From: Chitinophagales bacterium | GTDB taxonomy: Bacteria > Bacteroidota > Bacteroidia > Chitinophagales > JADIYW01 | Length of the DNA stretch: 64,000 bases | Assembly (NCBI GenBank): GCA_023957245.1 | Contig: JAMLHJ010000007.1 | Location: 62,001 to 126,000, forward strand | Direction of reading: 5' to 3' | Part shown: one piece after another, positions 62,974 through 64,000 of the stretch | How the letters are laid out: each line of letters starts with the position of its first letter | Position numbering within the stretch: the first letter of the stretch is position 1 | Made by a program: the position numbers and the translations under genes | Notes under the pieces: generated by a model | Databases searched by the model: none | What the model was told of the DNA's origin: nothing | Seen by the model: the letters and a program-made list of their open reading frames with translations, nothing else

Positions 62974-63161
62974 ACGTTGCGTATGCGTCCTGCACCATAG
63001 ATTTTGGTGCTGGGTACCCACTATACGAAGAAAGCGTAATTTCTTCAACTGTTTGAGACGAAGTCGAGTTTTGAAGAAATAGCTTTCAAGTATTTAGTGG
63101 GTCAGCGAAAAATCCGGTGCGATTCTTTTGCATACTTTTTCTTCTAAAGAAAAGTATGAAG
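62974..63161 (+). repeat. Palindromic repeat element, copy B
   Basis: Same 188-bp element as 25763-25950, with 7 substitutions. Outer ends GTATGC (62981-62986) and GCATAC (63130-63135), middle arms CCCACTA (63017-63023) and TAGTGGG (63095-63101), and inner arms ATTTCTTCAA (63039-63048) and TTGAAGAAAT (63071-63080) nest into one large hairpin. A second, smaller hairpin follows at about 63131-63158. There is no coding capacity. Confidence 0.85.
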
Positions 63162-63381
63162 AAAAAAATATTGAAGTGATGTGTTGATATAGATTGCTTC
63201 GTTCCTCGCAAGGTGAAATTCCTTGCCTGCTGTTAAGCATCTCGAAATTCATTGAAATACTTAACAAAACGACATTGATTCTCGATTATATTCTTGCTTT
63301 AATTATGGACTATCTAAAATTTGCTTTGAGTTGATAATGTTTTAAATCTTATTTAGATTTTGTGTAGCAAAAATTTATCAG
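63162..63381. other. Intergenic region downstream of repeat copy B
   Basis: No gene is seen. 63191-63213 has GATTGCTTCGTTCCTCGCAA, which resembles a dispersed repeat of many bacterial genomes. The rest is AT-rich. Confidence 0.4.
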
Positions 63382-64000
63382 TTAAAAATAGTATCCTACA
63401 TTAATATTGAATCTAAAACCCCAAGGATCTTTTGTTGCTCCATTTGAAAATGCATTTGTCCATTCTGCGCCCAACCAAGGATGGTTTTTCCCAAATGCAA
63501 AATCTACAAACGTATATATAGGTCCAGTAGTAATCATAGCACCAGAAACGTTCATGATACTATTGTCAAATTTTTTATTGAACTTTTGCATATATCCAAA
63601 GTCGTTATAAACTTTAATGCTTTGAAGTATTTTTTTATCAAACGGGAAAGTATAAGATAGGCCAAGTGTGTATGTGTTGGCTTTAGAAGCTATAAAGTAG
63701 GGTGCATCGTAGGCTGTCAATGCGATGATATCTTTGTTCTCTTCATTGGGAGATTTTGGATTATATTGGTAAGTGATGATTTGGGATTTTAAGGCAAATC
63801 TTTTTACATTCATTTCATAATGAACTGCTGCTGCATAACTTCCTCCTGTTTTTCTTGTATCTAGATTGTATAATCCACCAACTTTTACAGATGCACCAAT
63901 CTGATGAAATATATTTGTTTTATGATGTTTATAGACAAATTTTATGTTGCCTTGATTGACTTCTTTATTGCGAATTTTTACACCATTACCTAAATCAATT
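63382..64000 (-). CDS. Outer-membrane beta-barrel protein, 5' end outside window
   Basis: The frame is open from the window edge to a stop at 63382, at least 205 residues; Met codons inside it are not the start. Alternating strands (FHQIGASVKVGGLYNL, YAAAVHYEMNVKRFAL, NTYTLGLSYTFPFD) and the last residues VGYYF, with the aromatic end typical of barrel proteins, mark an outer-membrane protein. The loop KNHPWLGAEWTNAFSNGATKDPWGFRFN is Trp-rich, as in some porin-like families. The family cannot be named from this part. Confidence 0.75.
   Translation of the reverse strand, partial: IDLGNGVKIRNKEVNQGNIKFVYKHHKTNIFHQIGASVKVGGLYNLDTRKTGGSYAAAVHYEMNVKRFALKSQIITYQYNPKSPNEENKDIIALTAYDAPYFIASKANTYTLGLSYTFPFDKKILQSIKVYNDFGYMQKFNKKFDNSIMNVSGAMITTGPIYTFVDFAFGKNHPWLGAEWTNAFSNGATKDPWGFRFNINVGYYF

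Overview
The window is a piece of a Bacteroidota chromosome. The evidence is a low-GC, Bacteroidota-style gene set: two PorP/SprF-type membrane proteins, two giant PKD-repeat proteins with the type IX secretion (T9SS) 'gliding' C-terminal domain, and an OmpA/PD40/SPOR protein. Promoters fit the TAnnTTTG -7 box and most starts lack a Shine-Dalgarno sequence. The order cannot be fixed from this window. I see no prophage, transposase, CRISPR array or rRNA.

Layout: 1-3524 (minus) is a run of redoxin, eIF2B-like protein, ExbB, ExbD and a TonB-like protein cut by the window edge. 3760-8322 holds an M13 peptidase, a LysE-type exporter, queG and hisIE. 8551-12876 holds a secreted PIG-L deacetylase, a 43-codon membrane peptide and a sodium/solute symporter whose start overlaps the peptide gene. 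12935-21868 is mostly minus-strand housekeeping (MaoC, double FKBP, thioesterase, PiT with its DUF47 partner, Ddl, 3-hydroxyacyl-CoA dehydrogenase) with rseP, a tRNA-Leu(CAA) and an unknown helical protein on the plus strand. 21910-32070 carries a secreted unknown protein overlapping an alpha-galactosidase-like enzyme, a gamma-carbonic-anhydrase-like protein, a coiled-coil protein, a 3'-5' exonuclease, a polytopic membrane protein, a MORN protein and a DEAD-box helicase. 32267-38457 has OmpA/PorP, an enoyl-CoA hydratase, NDH-2 and a NYN/LOTUS protein. 38799-39266 is a toxin-antitoxin pair with a frameshifted toxin. 39617-45263 has a copper ATPase and a compact nnr-sirtuin-NUDIX-cdd operon. 45476-56497 is the surface-protein locus: two colinear 1.5-kilo-residue PKD paralogs around an inverted NlpC/P60 gene, the second overlapping a PorP/SprF gene. 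56546-62409 has an acyltransferase, thrA, thrB and dnaB. The right end enters an outer-membrane barrel gene.

The most unusual non-coding signal is a 188-bp palindromic element, nearly identical at 25763-25950 and 62974-63161, with a diverged partial copy in opposite orientation at 32136-32236. Next are the 43-codon peptide coupled to the symporter, the decayed toxin beside an intact antitoxin, and the NAD-related operon. I cannot show that any of these is a new biological system; the repeat and the peptide are the best candidates for follow-up.
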